DNA from: Pseudomonas chlororaphis subsp. aurantiaca
GTDB lineage: Bacteria > Pseudomonadota > Gammaproteobacteria > Pseudomonadales > Pseudomonadaceae
Direction: 5' to 3'
Assembly: GCF_013466605.1 (NCBI RefSeq)
Contig: NZ_CP059162.1
Span: 1,736,001 to 1,800,000 of the forward strand
DNA length: 64,000 bases
Of the stretch, positions 1 through 9,285 are shown piece after piece (position 1 is the stretch's first letter; each line of letters opens with the position of its first letter). The notes under the pieces are model-generated. The model was not told the DNA's origin. It did not search any database and worked only from the letters and a program-made list of their open reading frames with translations. Both the position numbers and the translations under genes were made by a program.

Positions 1-854
1 GCACCACGGCATTGGGCGGCCCGTTGTCGCGGGTCAATGGCCAGCGTCCGCTGTGGGCCTCCCGTGCGCTGGAGCCACAGCGCGCCGCCGACAGCGGTAG
101 CCATAACGATATGGCGCTGCTCAACCAGCGGCGCATTTCCCTGCCGAGCAAGCTGACCGATCGCTTGCTGGCGGGCATCGTGCCTTCGGCCGACAGTGCC
201 GCCACCAACCGGACGGCCTTGCCGGAACGCACCACGGCCGCGACCGACGCGCTGGTCAAGAACAGCTCGCGCAGCTTTGCCGCGGTGCCGCACGGACGCA
301 TGCAGATCTATGGCCGCGCCGTGGCCCAGCCACCGTTGGCGCCGGCGAAGAAAGCCTTCAGCTCGGCGGACGAATTCGTCGCCACCATGCTGCCGATGGC
401 GCAGCAGGCCGCCGACCGCATCGGGGTCGATCCGCGCTACCTGGTCGCCCAGGCCGCGCTGGAAACCGGCTGGGGCAAATCGGTGATGCGCCAGCAGGAC
501 GGCAGCAGCAGCCACAACCTGTTCGGCATCAAGGCCGGCAGCAGTTGGAAGGGCGACCAGGCGCGGGCGATCACCAGCGAATTCAGAAATGGGCAGATGG
601 TCAAGGAGACGGCCGAGTTCCGTTCCTATGCCTCGTATCAGGACAGCTTCCACGATCTGGTGACCTTGTTGCAGAGCAACAATCGCTATCAAGAAGTGCT
701 GAAGGTGGCCGATAACCCCGAACAGTTTGTACGTGAATTGCAAAAGGCCGGGTATGCAACCGACCCGGACTACGCAAGCAAGATTTCGCAGATTGCCAAG
801 CAGATGAAGAGCTACGAGAACTACGCTGCGGCGGGCGCTTCCACGAATTTATAA
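1..854 (+). CDS. flgJ: FlgJ, flagellar rod assembly protein/peptidoglycan hydrolase (5' end cut by the window)
   Basis: C-terminal part of FlgJ, the periplasmic rod scaffold with a muramidase/glucosaminidase domain that opens the peptidoglycan for the growing rod. The reading frame is open to the left edge (first full codon at base 3), so the N-terminal rod-capping domain is mostly outside the window. The last 150 residues hold the hydrolase domain, with AQAALETGWGKS around bases 450-485, where the Glu is the expected catalytic acid, followed by NLFGIKAG and a repeat-like tail. It ends 10 bases before flgK, in the same operon. The in-frame TTG near base 12 is not a likely true start. Confidence 0.93.
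   Translation, partial: TTALGGPLSRVNGQRPLWASRALEPQRAADSGSHNDMALLNQRRISLPSKLTDRLLAGIVPSADSAATNRTALPERTTAATDALVKNSSRSFAAVPHGRMQIYGRAVAQPPLAPAKKAFSSADEFVATMLPMAQQAADRIGVDPRYLVAQAALETGWGKSVMRQQDGSSSHNLFGIKAGSSWKGDQARAITSEFRNGQMVKETAEFRSYASYQDSFHDLVTLLQSNNRYQEVLKVADNPEQFVRELQKAGYATDPDYASKISQIAKQMKSYENYAAAGASTNL
689..715 (+). promoter_or_regulatory. Candidate FliA (sigma28) promoter inside flgJ, before flgKL
   Basis: TCAAGAAG, an 11-base spacer and an exact GCCGATAA lie inside the 3' part of flgJ, about 150 bases upstream of flgK. The -10 matches the sigma28 consensus fully, but the -35 matches TAAAGTTT at only 4 of 8 positions. An exact 8-mer is expected about once per strand in 64 kb by chance, so this is a weak call. 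Confidence 0.3.
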
Positions 855-864
855 GGTCTGAATC

Positions 865-2916
865 ATGAGTTTGCTCAATATCGGGATGTCGGGGCTGTCA
901 GCCAGCCAAACGTCGTTGATGACCACGGGTAACAACATCGCCAACGCCGATACCGCCGGTTATTCGCGCCAGCAGACCGTGCAGGGCAGCAAGGCTTCGA
1001 ACCAGTACGGCAATGTCTTCATTGGCAGCGGTACCACACTGGCCGACGTGCGCCGGGTGTACAACAGCTACCTGGATGCCCAGCTGCAGACCACCACCTC
1101 GCTGAACAGCGATGCCGCCGCCTACCTGGGCCAGATCACCCCGGTGGACAAGCTGCTGTCGGACAGCGGCACCGGCATCACCGGCGCGCTGACCAAGTTC
1201 TTTGCCTCGATGCAGAACGTCAACGCCAAGCCGACCGACGATGCCTCGCGCCAATTGCTGCTCAGTGATGCGCAAGCCCTGAGCAACCGCTTCAATTCCG
1301 TTTCCAGCCAGTTGAACGAGCAGAACGCCAACATCAACGGCAACCTGAGCAGCATGGCTGACCAGGTCAACAGGCTGGCGGCCACTGTCGCCCAGCTGAA
1401 CCAGAAGATTTCCGAAGTCTCCAGCGGCGGCGGCATGCCCAACGACCTGCTCGACGCGCGCAACGAGACGCTGCGCCAGCTGTCGACCTTCGTCAAAGTG
1501 GATGTCTCGGAGCGCGGCTCGAACATCGACCTGTACCTGGGCAGCGGCCAGCCGCTGGTCGTGGGTAACACCTCCAGCAAGCTGGAAGTGGTCGCCGGCA
1601 AGACCGACCCGACCCGTTCTTCGCTGCAACTCAATCGCGGCTCGAGCGTGATCGATGTGACCTCGGTGGTCACCGGTGGCGAGATCGGCGGCCTGTTGCG
1701 CTATCGCAACGAGGTGCTGGACCCGGCGATGAACGAACTGGGGCGCGTGGCTCTGGTGATCGCCGACCAGGTCAACAGCCAGCTCGGACAAGGTATCGAC
1801 AAGAACGGTGAGTTCGGCGCGGCGCTGTTCAACAACATCAACAGTGCGGCCCTGATCAGCCAGCGCAGCATTGCCAGCGGCAACAACAGCGCGGGCTCCG
1901 GCAACCTCGATGTGACCATCAAGGACACCGGCAAACTGACCATCAGCGACTACCAGGTGACCTTCACCAGCGCCACCGACTACACCGTCAAGCGCTCCGA
2001 CGGCACCAGCCTGGGCGCGTTCAGCACCACCACCACGCCGCCACCGGTGATCGACGGTTTCACCCTGAGCCTCAACGGCGGGGCGATGAGCGCCGGCGAC
2101 AGTTTCAAGATCACCCCGACCCGCAACGCGGCGACCACAATCAAGACCGAACTGACCGACGCCAAGCGCCTGGCCATCGCCGCGCCGCTGAATGCCGAAG
2201 TGCTGCCAGGGGCCACCGGTTCGCTGAGCATTTCAGGCCTGCCGACAGTCAAGCCGGCGCTGGACATCTACAACTCGGCCGCCAACGCGGAGATGCAGAC
2301 CGCGATCAAGAATTCGGTACCGGTCAAGCTGGTCTTCGACGCCCCCGCGGGCGGTAGCCAGGGCTACAAGTACTACGATGCCAAGGGCACGTTGATGGGC
2401 ACCGGTTCGATCGTTCCGGGGCAGAACAACACCCTGAACCTGCAGATCAAGATGGTCGATGCCAGCGGCAACCCGATCACCGACGGCGGCACGCCGCCGG
2501 TGCAGAAAACCTTCACCGTGGAAATGAGCGTCGCCGGCTCGCCGAAGGACGGCGAAGGGCTGAACGTCAAGTTCAACGGCGCCGGTTCCACCGACAACCG
2601 CAACGGCATCGCGTTGGCGGGGCTACAGACCAAGCAGACTGTGGATACCGGTTCGGCCAGCAAGGGCATCACCCTGGTCGACGCCTACGGCAAGCTGGTG
2701 GAGAACGTCGGTGCCAAGGCCAGCCAGGGCAAGCTCGACAGCGCGGCCACCGAGGCGATCCTGGCCAACGCCAAGGGCGCGCGGGATTCGTTGTCCGGGG
2801 TCGACCTGGATGAAGAAACCGGCAACCTGGTCAAGTACCAGCAGTACTACACCGCGTCCTCGCAAATCATCAAGGCGGCGCAGGAAACCTTCGCCACCCT
2901 GATCAACAGCCTTTAA
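865..2916 (+). CDS. flgK: FlgK, hook-filament junction protein 1 (HAP1)
   Basis: Forms the first junction ring between hook and filament and is exported through the flagellar type III system. The 683-residue protein has the typical FlgK N-terminus (MSLLNIGMSGLSASQ, then NNIANADTAGYSRQ), which forms the D0/D1 coiled coil, a long variable middle, and a C-terminal helix with YQQYYTASSQIIKAAQETF. The ATG follows an AAGG Shine-Dalgarno element after flgJ. flgL follows after 13 bases, so flgKL are cotranscribed. Length is normal for Pseudomonas FlgK. Confidence 0.97.
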   Translation: MSLLNIGMSGLSASQTSLMTTGNNIANADTAGYSRQQTVQGSKASNQYGNVFIGSGTTLADVRRVYNSYLDAQLQTTTSLNSDAAAYLGQITPVDKLLSDSGTGITGALTKFFASMQNVNAKPTDDASRQLLLSDAQALSNRFNSVSSQLNEQNANINGNLSSMADQVNRLAATVAQLNQKISEVSSGGGMPNDLLDARNETLRQLSTFVKVDVSERGSNIDLYLGSGQPLVVGNTSSKLEVVAGKTDPTRSSLQLNRGSSVIDVTSVVTGGEIGGLLRYRNEVLDPAMNELGRVALVIADQVNSQLGQGIDKNGEFGAALFNNINSAALISQRSIASGNNSAGSGNLDVTIKDTGKLTISDYQVTFTSATDYTVKRSDGTSLGAFSTTTTPPPVIDGFTLSLNGGAMSAGDSFKITPTRNAATTIKTELTDAKRLAIAAPLNAEVLPGATGSLSISGLPTVKPALDIYNSAANAEMQTAIKNSVPVKLVFDAPAGGSQGYKYYDAKGTLMGTGSIVPGQNNTLNLQIKMVDASGNPITDGGTPPVQKTFTVEMSVAGSPKDGEGLNVKFNGAGSTDNRNGIALAGLQTKQTVDTGSASKGITLVDAYGKLVENVGAKASQGKLDSAATEAILANAKGARDSLSGVDLDEETGNLVKYQQYYTASSQIIKAAQETFATLINSL

Positions 2917-2929
2917 GGAGTCGTAGTCC

Positions 2930-4501
2930 ATGCGTATTTCCACCGCCCAGTTTTACGAATCCTCGGCTGCCAACTACCAGAAGAACTTCGCCAATGTGGT
3001 CAAGAGCAGCGAAGAGGCCAGCAGCCTGATTCGCGTCAACACCGCGGCCGACGATCCGGTAGGCGCCTCGCGCTTGCTGCAACTGGGCCAGCAGGCTTCG
3101 CTGTTGAGCCAGTATTCGGCCAACACCACCTCGATCAAGGCCTCCCTGGGCCAGGCCGAATCGGTCCTGACCAGCATCACCAGCGTTCTGGCGCGTGCCC
3201 AGGAACTGGCGAGCGGGGCCGGCAACGCCGGTTACACCGACGACGATCGCAAGGCCAACGCCGCCGAGCTGGCGCAGATCGAAGAGCAGCTGTTGAGTCT
3301 GATGAACACCCAGGACGAAAACGGCAAGTACATCTTTGCCGGTTCCAAGGGCGACACCGTGCCGTTCAGCCGCAACTCCGACGGCACCTACAGCTACAAC
3401 GGCGACCAGACCACGCTGAACCTGCCAGTGGGCGACACCATGTCCATGGCCACCAACACCACCGGCTGGGCCGCCTTCCAGCAAGCCATCAACACCAGCC
3501 GCAGCCAGGTCAGCATGACCGCCCCGGCGGTGGATGACGGCCGGGTGACGCTGTCCAACGGCCAGGTGTCTTCGAATCCGAAGTACAACAGTGAGTTCCG
3601 CAGCGGCGAGCCGTACACCATCAGCTTCCTTAGCAGTACTCAGTTCAAGATCACCGACAGCGCCGGCAACGACGTGACGTCCGAAGCCAGCCAGAATGGC
3701 TCCTTCACCTCCAGCAAGGGCGCCGAGGCACAGACTGTCAGTTTCCGTGGCGTCGATCTGCGCCTGAGCATCAACCTGAAGTCCGGCGATACCAACCCAG
3801 ATGCGGTGATCTCCGGTCACAGCTTCACCCTGGCGGCCAAGCCCGATTCCTTCAACGTCTCGCGCAGCCCGGGCAACCCGTCGACCGCGGTCGTGACCGG
3901 AGCCAGCGTCAGCAACAGCAACGCCTACAACGCCAGCTTCCCGAGCGGCGGTGCGATCCTCAAGTTCACCAGCGCCACCGACTACGAGCTGTATGCGTCG
4001 CCGTTGACAGCCGACAGCAAGCCGGTTTCCACCGGTACCATGGCCGGCTCCACCGCCACCGCGTCCGGCGTGGACTTCGCCTTCAGCGGCACCCCGGCGG
4101 CGGGCGACCAGTATGTGGTGGCGGTCAACAACCACCAGACCCAGAACGTCCTCGACACCATTCACCAACTGCGTACCGTGCTGGATACCCCCACCAACGG
4201 TGATCCGGTCGCCATCCAGAAACTCAACGCCGGGTTGCAGGCGGGGATGGCCAACCTGGCCAGCGGCGCCAACCAGGTGGCGAGCGCGGTCAGCGACATC
4301 GGCGGTCGGGGTTCGGCGTTGGATATCCAGAACGAGACCAATCTGAGCCTGAGCGCGGCCAACACCCAGACCCAGTCGGCGATCCGCGATTCCGACCCGG
4401 CCGAGGTGATGACCCGCCTGACCCTGCAACAGACCATGTTGCAAGCCTCGCAACTGGCCTTCAGCAAGATTGCCCAGCTGGGCCTGTTCAACAAGGTCTG
4501 A
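2930..4501 (+). CDS. flgL: FlgL, hook-filament junction protein 3 (HAP3)
   Basis: Second junction protein, between FlgK and flagellin, and a flagellin homologue. The N-terminus (MRISTAQFYESSAANYQKNF) and the C-terminus (ALDIQNETNLSLSAANTQTQSAIRDSDPAEVMTRL, then LQASQLAFSKI; pieces given separately) are the conserved D0/D1 helices. At 523 residues it is longer than the P. aeruginosa protein as I recall it (about 440), with the extra length in the Ser/Thr/Gly-rich middle. Preceded by AAGGAG. A GC-rich hairpin follows, after which the glycosylation island begins. Confidence 0.96.
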   Translation: MRISTAQFYESSAANYQKNFANVVKSSEEASSLIRVNTAADDPVGASRLLQLGQQASLLSQYSANTTSIKASLGQAESVLTSITSVLARAQELASGAGNAGYTDDDRKANAAELAQIEEQLLSLMNTQDENGKYIFAGSKGDTVPFSRNSDGTYSYNGDQTTLNLPVGDTMSMATNTTGWAAFQQAINTSRSQVSMTAPAVDDGRVTLSNGQVSSNPKYNSEFRSGEPYTISFLSSTQFKITDSAGNDVTSEASQNGSFTSSKGAEAQTVSFRGVDLRLSINLKSGDTNPDAVISGHSFTLAAKPDSFNVSRSPGNPSTAVVTGASVSNSNAYNASFPSGGAILKFTSATDYELYASPLTADSKPVSTGTMAGSTATASGVDFAFSGTPAAGDQYVVAVNNHQTQNVLDTIHQLRTVLDTPTNGDPVAIQKLNAGLQAGMANLASGANQVASAVSDIGGRGSALDIQNETNLSLSAANTQTQSAIRDSDPAEVMTRLTLQQTMLQASQLAFSKIAQLGLFNKV

Positions 4502-4510
4502 GCCTGAGCC

Positions 4511-4532
4511 GGCCGCTCCTTTGGGAGCGGCC
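4511..4532 (+). terminator. GC-rich hairpin after flgL
   Basis: GGCCGCTCC and GGAGCGGCC form a perfect 9-bp stem around a 4-base loop just after the flgL stop. No T-run follows, so it may be a transcript-end stabiliser or a weak terminator rather than a strong intrinsic one. Confidence 0.5.
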
Positions 4533-4620
4533 GCGCCGTCGAGCCGTCAACCGTCTTCATTAAGCGGTTCCGGGGCCCGCGCCTGACCAGGCCGGGACCG
4601 CCGCTCGAGAGTTTCCCGCC

Positions 4621-7600
4621 GTGAATCAACGCCCTCTAGTCAGCATCGTCATCCCTGCCTTCAATCCACGCTTCTTCAGCCAGGCGTTCGAGAGTGCGCT
4701 GGCCCAGACCTGGGAGCGGATCGAAATCGTCATCTGCGACGATTCGGCCGGTGATGAGATCCGCCAGGCGGTGGACGCCATCTCCGAACCGCCCCATCCG
4801 GTGCGTTATCTGCGCAACCCGCGGCGCCTGGGTATGCAGAAGAACCTGCTGCGCTGTGTCGAAGAGGCGCGGGGCGAGCTGATCAAGATCCTCTGTGACG
4901 ACGACCGCCTGTTCGCCCCGAGCATTGCCATGCAGGCCCGGGTGCTGGTCGACCACCCCGAGATCAATCTGGTCTGCGCCCTGCGCATGATGAGCGACGC
5001 CGGCAACTTCATTCTGCCGCCGCGGGTCGAGAACGCCCGGCTGTCGCCGAACGACGCCATGCTCAAGGGCGACGACATGCTGGCGATCCTCGAGAGCACG
5101 CCGCGCAACTTCCTCGGTAATTTCAGTTCGACCCTGATGCGCCGCGCCGATGTGCTGGAGCTGCTGCCGGCCTTGACGCAAGAGGGCGCGGGGTTTGTCG
5201 CGCTGCTGGATCTGGCGTTGTTCGTGTGCCTGATGCGGCGTGGCAACCTGGCGCTGCTCAATACCGTGCTGAGCACCGAACGCTTGTATCCGGAACGCTT
5301 GAGCAAGCAGCCGGAAATGCTGCGGGCGGCGAAGCTCGAATGGGACTGGCTGGCGCAGATGCTCGCCGCGCGCAGCGGCGAGTCGGCCCCGGCCTCGGGC
5401 TGGGTGCGTTGCGTCGACCTGGCGAAAATGTCGGAGCCGTCCTGGCAGTGGGAAGAGCTCTGCGTGACCCGGGTACTCGGTAACCGCAACACCGTGGTCA
5501 GTGGTCGGGTCGGCGGCGAGAGCGAAAGTTATGCCGACTTCTACCAGGAGTGGCTGGCGATCCGGCGTTTCAGCGAGATCGAGAAACGCCACCTGCCACA
5601 ACGTATCGCCAGCTGGCCGGTGCGGTCGCAGATCGTGCCCATCGTGATTGACCTGGACACCGATGGCACGGCCCTGGAGTCGACCCTGCGGAGCCTGGGG
5701 CAGCAGTTGTATGCGCCGCAGGCAATCCTGGTCCTGTCCAATGCCGAATGCGCGGAGCACGAACGCGTGTTGCAACTGCCGCTGGAAACGCAGTGGCCGC
5801 AGCAGCTCAATGCGCTGGTGCCGCAACTGGAAGGTTGCCACTGGTTTTACCTGCTGCGCGCCGGCGACATCCTCCAGGAATCGGCGCTGCTGATCCTCGC
5901 CGAGCGCATCGCCGCGACGCCGGGCGCGCTGTGCATCTACAGCGATGAAGGCGCGCGGATCGAGGGCGAGTCCAGCGACCCGGTGTTCAAGCCCGACTTC
6001 AACCTGGACCTGATGCGCGGTTACCCCTATGTCGGCCGGACGCTGGCGTTCGAGCGCCAGCGCTTTCTGGCCCTGGGCGGTTTCGATCCGGCCTTCGGCG
6101 AGCTGGCCCCTCATGACGTGCTGTGGCGCCTGGTGGAAGAGGCGGGGCCGCAGACCATCGGACACATTGCCGAGATCCAGGTCGAGAGCCCGTTCAATTT
6201 CGCCGACTGGCTGTCGCTGCCCCAAGTGATCGAGGGCAATGCCGGCCTGGTCGGTGCGCATCTGGACAGGATCGGCGTCGAGTACCGGATTCGTCATGAC
6301 GAATTGCCGCTGCTCAACCACATCGACTACCTGTTCCCGCAGCGGCCGCTGGTGTCGATCATCATCCAGGCCGGCGATTCGCTGGCGGCCTTGCAGCGTT
6401 GCACCGAGAGCCTGATCGAAAAGACCGCCTACAGCCATTACGAGATCCTGATCGTCGACAGCGGCAGTCGCGACCCGGCCATGGCCGGCTGGCTGCAGGC
6501 CATGGCGCAGCTGGGCGCCGACATGTTGCGGGTGGTGCCGTTCGCCGGCAGCGGCACTGAGGCGGCGGTGCGCAATTACGCGGCGCAACAGGCGCGCGGC
6601 GAGTACCTGCTGTTGCTCAGCGCCAATGCCCTGATCTGCTCCGGCGACTGGCTGGACGAGCTGCTCAATCACGCCCAGCGGCCGGAAGTGGGCGTGGTGG
6701 GGGCGCGAATACTGGGGCCGGACGGCTCGATCGCGCATGCCGGGTTGATCCTCGGCCTGGCTGGAGCCGCCAGTTCTCCGTTCCAAGGCGAGGCCGCCAG
6801 CGCCCGCGGCTACATGCAGCGCTTGCAGGTGCCGCAGAGCTGGAGTGCGGTCAGCGGCGATTGCCTGCTGGTGCGCAAGGAAGTCTTCGACAGTGTCGGC
6901 CAGCTGGACGAGGCCAACTATTCCCAGGGGCTGAGTGACGTCGACCTGTGCCTGCGAATCAATCGCGACGGTTACCTGGTGGTCTGGACGCCCTATGCCA
7001 GCGTGGTGCTTGTGCCTGCCGAAAAGGGGTCGCCGGAACCCGAGGAGCTGGCAATACGGGAGCGCGAGCACGACACTTTTTACCGCCGCTGGATGCCCCA
7101 GGTCGCCCGCGATCCGGCCTACAATCCGGCCCTGAGCCTGGGGTATTCCAGCTTCAGCCTGGAAGTGGGGCTGCGCAATAACTGGAACCCGTTCTCGACC
7201 CGGGCCTTGCCGCTGGTGCTCGGCTTGCCGGTGAACAGCTCGGCGGTGGGGCATTACCGGGTGACCGCGCCTCTGGCCGCGCTGGAAGAGGAGGGGCGGC
7301 TGATCGGTCGGTTTGCCTACGAGTCACCCGCGAGCGTGGAGATCGAGCGCCTGTCTCCTGATTCGATCATCCTGCAGTGCCGCTACAGCGATGGCGCGGT
7401 GAGCGACATCCAGCGCATGAAAAAGTACTCCAGCGCTTTACGGGTATTCGAACTGGACGACTATGTGGTCAGTGCGCCGAAGAAAAATACCCATGCGCGC
7501 AATCAGCCACTGAATACCGAAGCCATGCTGCGCCAGGGCATCGCCCTGTGCGACCGGGTGGTGGTCACCACGCAACCGCTGGCCGATGCGCTGGCGGGCA

Positions 7601-8193
7601 TGCACAGCGACATCCGGATCGTGCCGAACATGCTGCCGGTCGACCCCTGGGGCAGCCTGGCCAGTCGTCGCGGTACCTCGAGCAAGCCGCGGGTGGGCTG
7701 GGGTGGCGGCACCAGCCATACGGGCGACCTGGAAATCATCGCCGAGACAGTGCGCGAGCTGGCCAATGAAGTCGAGTGGGTGTTCTTCGGCATGTGTCCG
7801 GATGAATTGCGGCCCTACGTCCATGAGTTCCACCCAGCGATAGGCCTGCAGGCCTATCCGTTCAAGCTGGCCAGCCTCAACCTCGACCTGGCCCTGGCGC
7901 CGCTGGAGTTCCATATCTTCAACGACTGCAAGAGCAACCTGCGCCTGCTGGAGTACGGCGCCTGCGGTTACCCGGTGATCTGCACCGACACCGAGGCCTA
8001 CCGCGGCTATCTGCCCTGTACCAAGGTCGTCAGCAACAGCACCCGGGAATGGATCGAGGCGATCCGCATGCACCTGGCCGACCCCGAGGCCAGCTACCGC
8101 ATGGGCGATGCATTGCGCGAAGAAGTCCTGCGCGACTACATGCTGCGGGGCAACAACTTGAATCTGTGGCTGCAGGGTTGGTTGCCGGATTAA
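4621..8193 (+). CDS. Giant multidomain glycosyltransferase (GT2-GT2-like-GT2-GT4), Fgt1-like candidate
   Basis: Predicted cytoplasmic glycosyltransferase of 1190 residues from a GTG start (few other options; the Shine-Dalgarno is poor). Residues 5-250 form a GT2 domain starting PLVSIVIPAFN, with an acidic DDD at 93-95 for metal-nucleotide binding. Residues about 340-540 look like a second, degenerate GT2 unit. Residues 575-800 form a third GT2 unit (RPLVSIIIQAG through DVDLCLRI) whose usual DxD position reads SAN. The C-terminal third (about 870-1190) resembles GT4 enzymes, with GWGGGTSHTGD near 1026. Its place between flgL and fliC matches the flagellin glycosyltransferase gene fgt1 of P. 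syringae. Sugar donor and acceptor are inferred only. Confidence 0.85.
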   Translation: MNQRPLVSIVIPAFNPRFFSQAFESALAQTWERIEIVICDDSAGDEIRQAVDAISEPPHPVRYLRNPRRLGMQKNLLRCVEEARGELIKILCDDDRLFAPSIAMQARVLVDHPEINLVCALRMMSDAGNFILPPRVENARLSPNDAMLKGDDMLAILESTPRNFLGNFSSTLMRRADVLELLPALTQEGAGFVALLDLALFVCLMRRGNLALLNTVLSTERLYPERLSKQPEMLRAAKLEWDWLAQMLAARSGESAPASGWVRCVDLAKMSEPSWQWEELCVTRVLGNRNTVVSGRVGGESESYADFYQEWLAIRRFSEIEKRHLPQRIASWPVRSQIVPIVIDLDTDGTALESTLRSLGQQLYAPQAILVLSNAECAEHERVLQLPLETQWPQQLNALVPQLEGCHWFYLLRAGDILQESALLILAERIAATPGALCIYSDEGARIEGESSDPVFKPDFNLDLMRGYPYVGRTLAFERQRFLALGGFDPAFGELAPHDVLWRLVEEAGPQTIGHIAEIQVESPFNFADWLSLPQVIEGNAGLVGAHLDRIGVEYRIRHDELPLLNHIDYLFPQRPLVSIIIQAGDSLAALQRCTESLIEKTAYSHYEILIVDSGSRDPAMAGWLQAMAQLGADMLRVVPFAGSGTEAAVRNYAAQQARGEYLLLLSANALICSGDWLDELLNHAQRPEVGVVGARILGPDGSIAHAGLILGLAGAASSPFQGEAASARGYMQRLQVPQSWSAVSGDCLLVRKEVFDSVGQLDEANYSQGLSDVDLCLRINRDGYLVVWTPYASVVLVPAEKGSPEPEELAIREREHDTFYRRWMPQVARDPAYNPALSLGYSSFSLEVGLRNNWNPFSTRALPLVLGLPVNSSAVGHYRVTAPLAALEEEGRLIGRFAYESPASVEIERLSPDSIILQCRYSDGAVSDIQRMKKYSSALRVFELDDYVVSAPKKNTHARNQPLNTEAMLRQGIALCDRVVVTTQPLADALAGMHSDIRIVPNMLPVDPWGSLASRRGTSSKPRVGWGGGTSHTGDLEIIAETVRELANEVEWVFFGMCPDELRPYVHEFHPAIGLQAYPFKLASLNLDLALAPLEFHIFNDCKSNLRLLEYGACGYPVICTDTEAYRGYLPCTKVVSNSTREWIEAIRMHLADPEASYRMGDALREEVLRDYMLRGNNLNLWLQGWLPD

Positions 8194-8212
8194 TCCGGGA
8201 CGGGAACTGAAC

Positions 8213-8241
8213 AAGCCAGGCTTTCGACGCCTGGCTTTTTT
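8213..8241 (+). terminator. Intrinsic terminator after the first glycosyltransferase
   Basis: AAGCCAGGC and GCCTGGCTT form a 9-bp stem with a 7-base loop, ending in a run of six T. This is a strong rho-independent terminator and separates the giant glycosyltransferase from the CDP-sugar operon. Confidence 0.85.
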
Positions 8242-8511
8242 ATGGCGGCGATCCAGGGAAGGGCGCGCCGGTTTTTTCGCTGCTGAAGGCGGTCGTCGTT
8301 GCGTTGCCTCCCGGACTGTCCACGGCGCCAGGGCCATGAACTGGGACCCAGGAGCTGGCTCGTTTCCTGCAAGCCCCCCTCGATATCGCCATAAAACGAG
8401 CGTTTTCGCTGACCCGCGAGACGCCGTCAACGGCACAAGGTTTTATCCAGAAGGCCCGCAAAAAGCTCGGTACAGCTTGGCAGAGCCCTGTGACGAACAA
8501 GAGGGGAGACG
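8242..8511 (+). other. Intergenic region before rfbF (promoter region of the sugar operon)
   Basis: No convincing gene is visible in these 270 bases. The stretch lies between a strong terminator and the first gene of the sugar operon, so it should carry that operon's promoter. It contains an RpoN-like -24/-12 element (listed separately). An AAGAGGGGAG Shine-Dalgarno element precedes the rfbF ATG. Confidence 0.6.
8356..8371 (+). promoter_or_regulatory. Candidate RpoN (sigma54) promoter for the glycosylation operon
   Basis: TGGCTCGTTTCCTGCA has GG and GC separated by exactly 10 bases and differs from the TGGCACG-N4-TTGC consensus at two positions (A to T, first T to C). It is about 140 bases upstream of rfbF, in a region that should hold a promoter. 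FleQ dependence would be expected by analogy with other flagellar RpoN genes but is not shown here. Confidence 0.45.
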
Positions 8512-9285
8512 ATGAAGGCAGTTATTTTGGCGGGTGGCCTGGGTACGCGCATCAGCGAGGAGTCCCATCTCAAGCCCAAGCCGATGATCGAGATTGGCGG
8601 CAAGCCAATTCTCTGGCACATCATGAAGCAGTACTCCGCCCACGGCATTCACGACTTCGTGATCTGCCTGGGCTACAAGGGGTACGCGATCAAGGATTTC
8701 TTCGCCAACTACTTCCTGCACACCTCCGACGTCACCTTCGACATGCGGGAAAACCGCATGGACGTTCACCAGAACTACAGCGAGCCCTGGCGCGTGACCC
8801 TGATCGACACCGGTGAGGAAACCATGACCGGTGGCCGTCTGCGCCGGGCCGGACGCTACCTGGAGAACGAAGAAGCCTTCTGCTTTACCTACGGCGACGG
8901 CGTGTCCGACCTGAATATTGGCGCCCTGGTGGACTTCCACCTGGCCCACGGCAAGTACGCGACCGTCACCGCAGTGCAGCCGCCCGGCCGTTACGGCGCC
9001 CTGGAGCGCGATGGCGACAGCGTCCTGGGCTTTACCGAAAAGCCCCGCGGTGACGGTGGCTGGATCAACGGCGGCTTCTTCGTGCTGTCGCCCAAGGTGT
9101 TGCCGCTGCTGAGCGCCGACGACACGGTGTGGGAAGCCGAGCCGCTGACCACCCTGGCCCGGCAAGGCCAGTTGCACGCCTTCCAGCACGACGGCTTCTG
9201 GCATCCGATGGACACCCTGCGTGACAAGAACCACCTGGAGCAGCTCTGGCAGAGCGGGGAGGCCCCATGGAAGCAATGGGACTGA
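8512..9285 (+). CDS. rfbF: Glucose-1-phosphate cytidylyltransferase (RfbF)
   Basis: Makes CDP-glucose from CTP and glucose-1-phosphate, the first step of CDP-6-deoxyhexose pathways. The 257-residue protein starts MKAVILAGGLGTRISEESHLKPKP, the nucleotidyltransferase signature loop, followed by KPMIEIGGKPILWHIMK, and has the cytidylyltransferase-type length. The C-terminus (GFWHPMDTLRDKNHLEQLW) is family-typical. The next gene starts inside its last codons (19-base overlap), showing tight coupling with rfbG. Confidence 0.95.
   Translation: MKAVILAGGLGTRISEESHLKPKPMIEIGGKPILWHIMKQYSAHGIHDFVICLGYKGYAIKDFFANYFLHTSDVTFDMRENRMDVHQNYSEPWRVTLIDTGEETMTGGRLRRAGRYLENEEAFCFTYGDGVSDLNIGALVDFHLAHGKYATVTAVQPPGRYGALERDGDSVLGFTEKPRGDGGWINGGFFVLSPKVLPLLSADDTVWEAEPLTTLARQGQLHAFQHDGFWHPMDTLRDKNHLEQLWQSGEAPWKQWD

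Noticed and set aside
4636..7254. 872-codon open frame on the minus strand
   Set aside because: Antisense shadow of the giant glycosyltransferase; no recognisable motif and no ribosome site.
8242..8511. Small open frames before rfbF
   Set aside because: They overlap each other on both strands, lack ribosome sites and have no likeness to known proteins.
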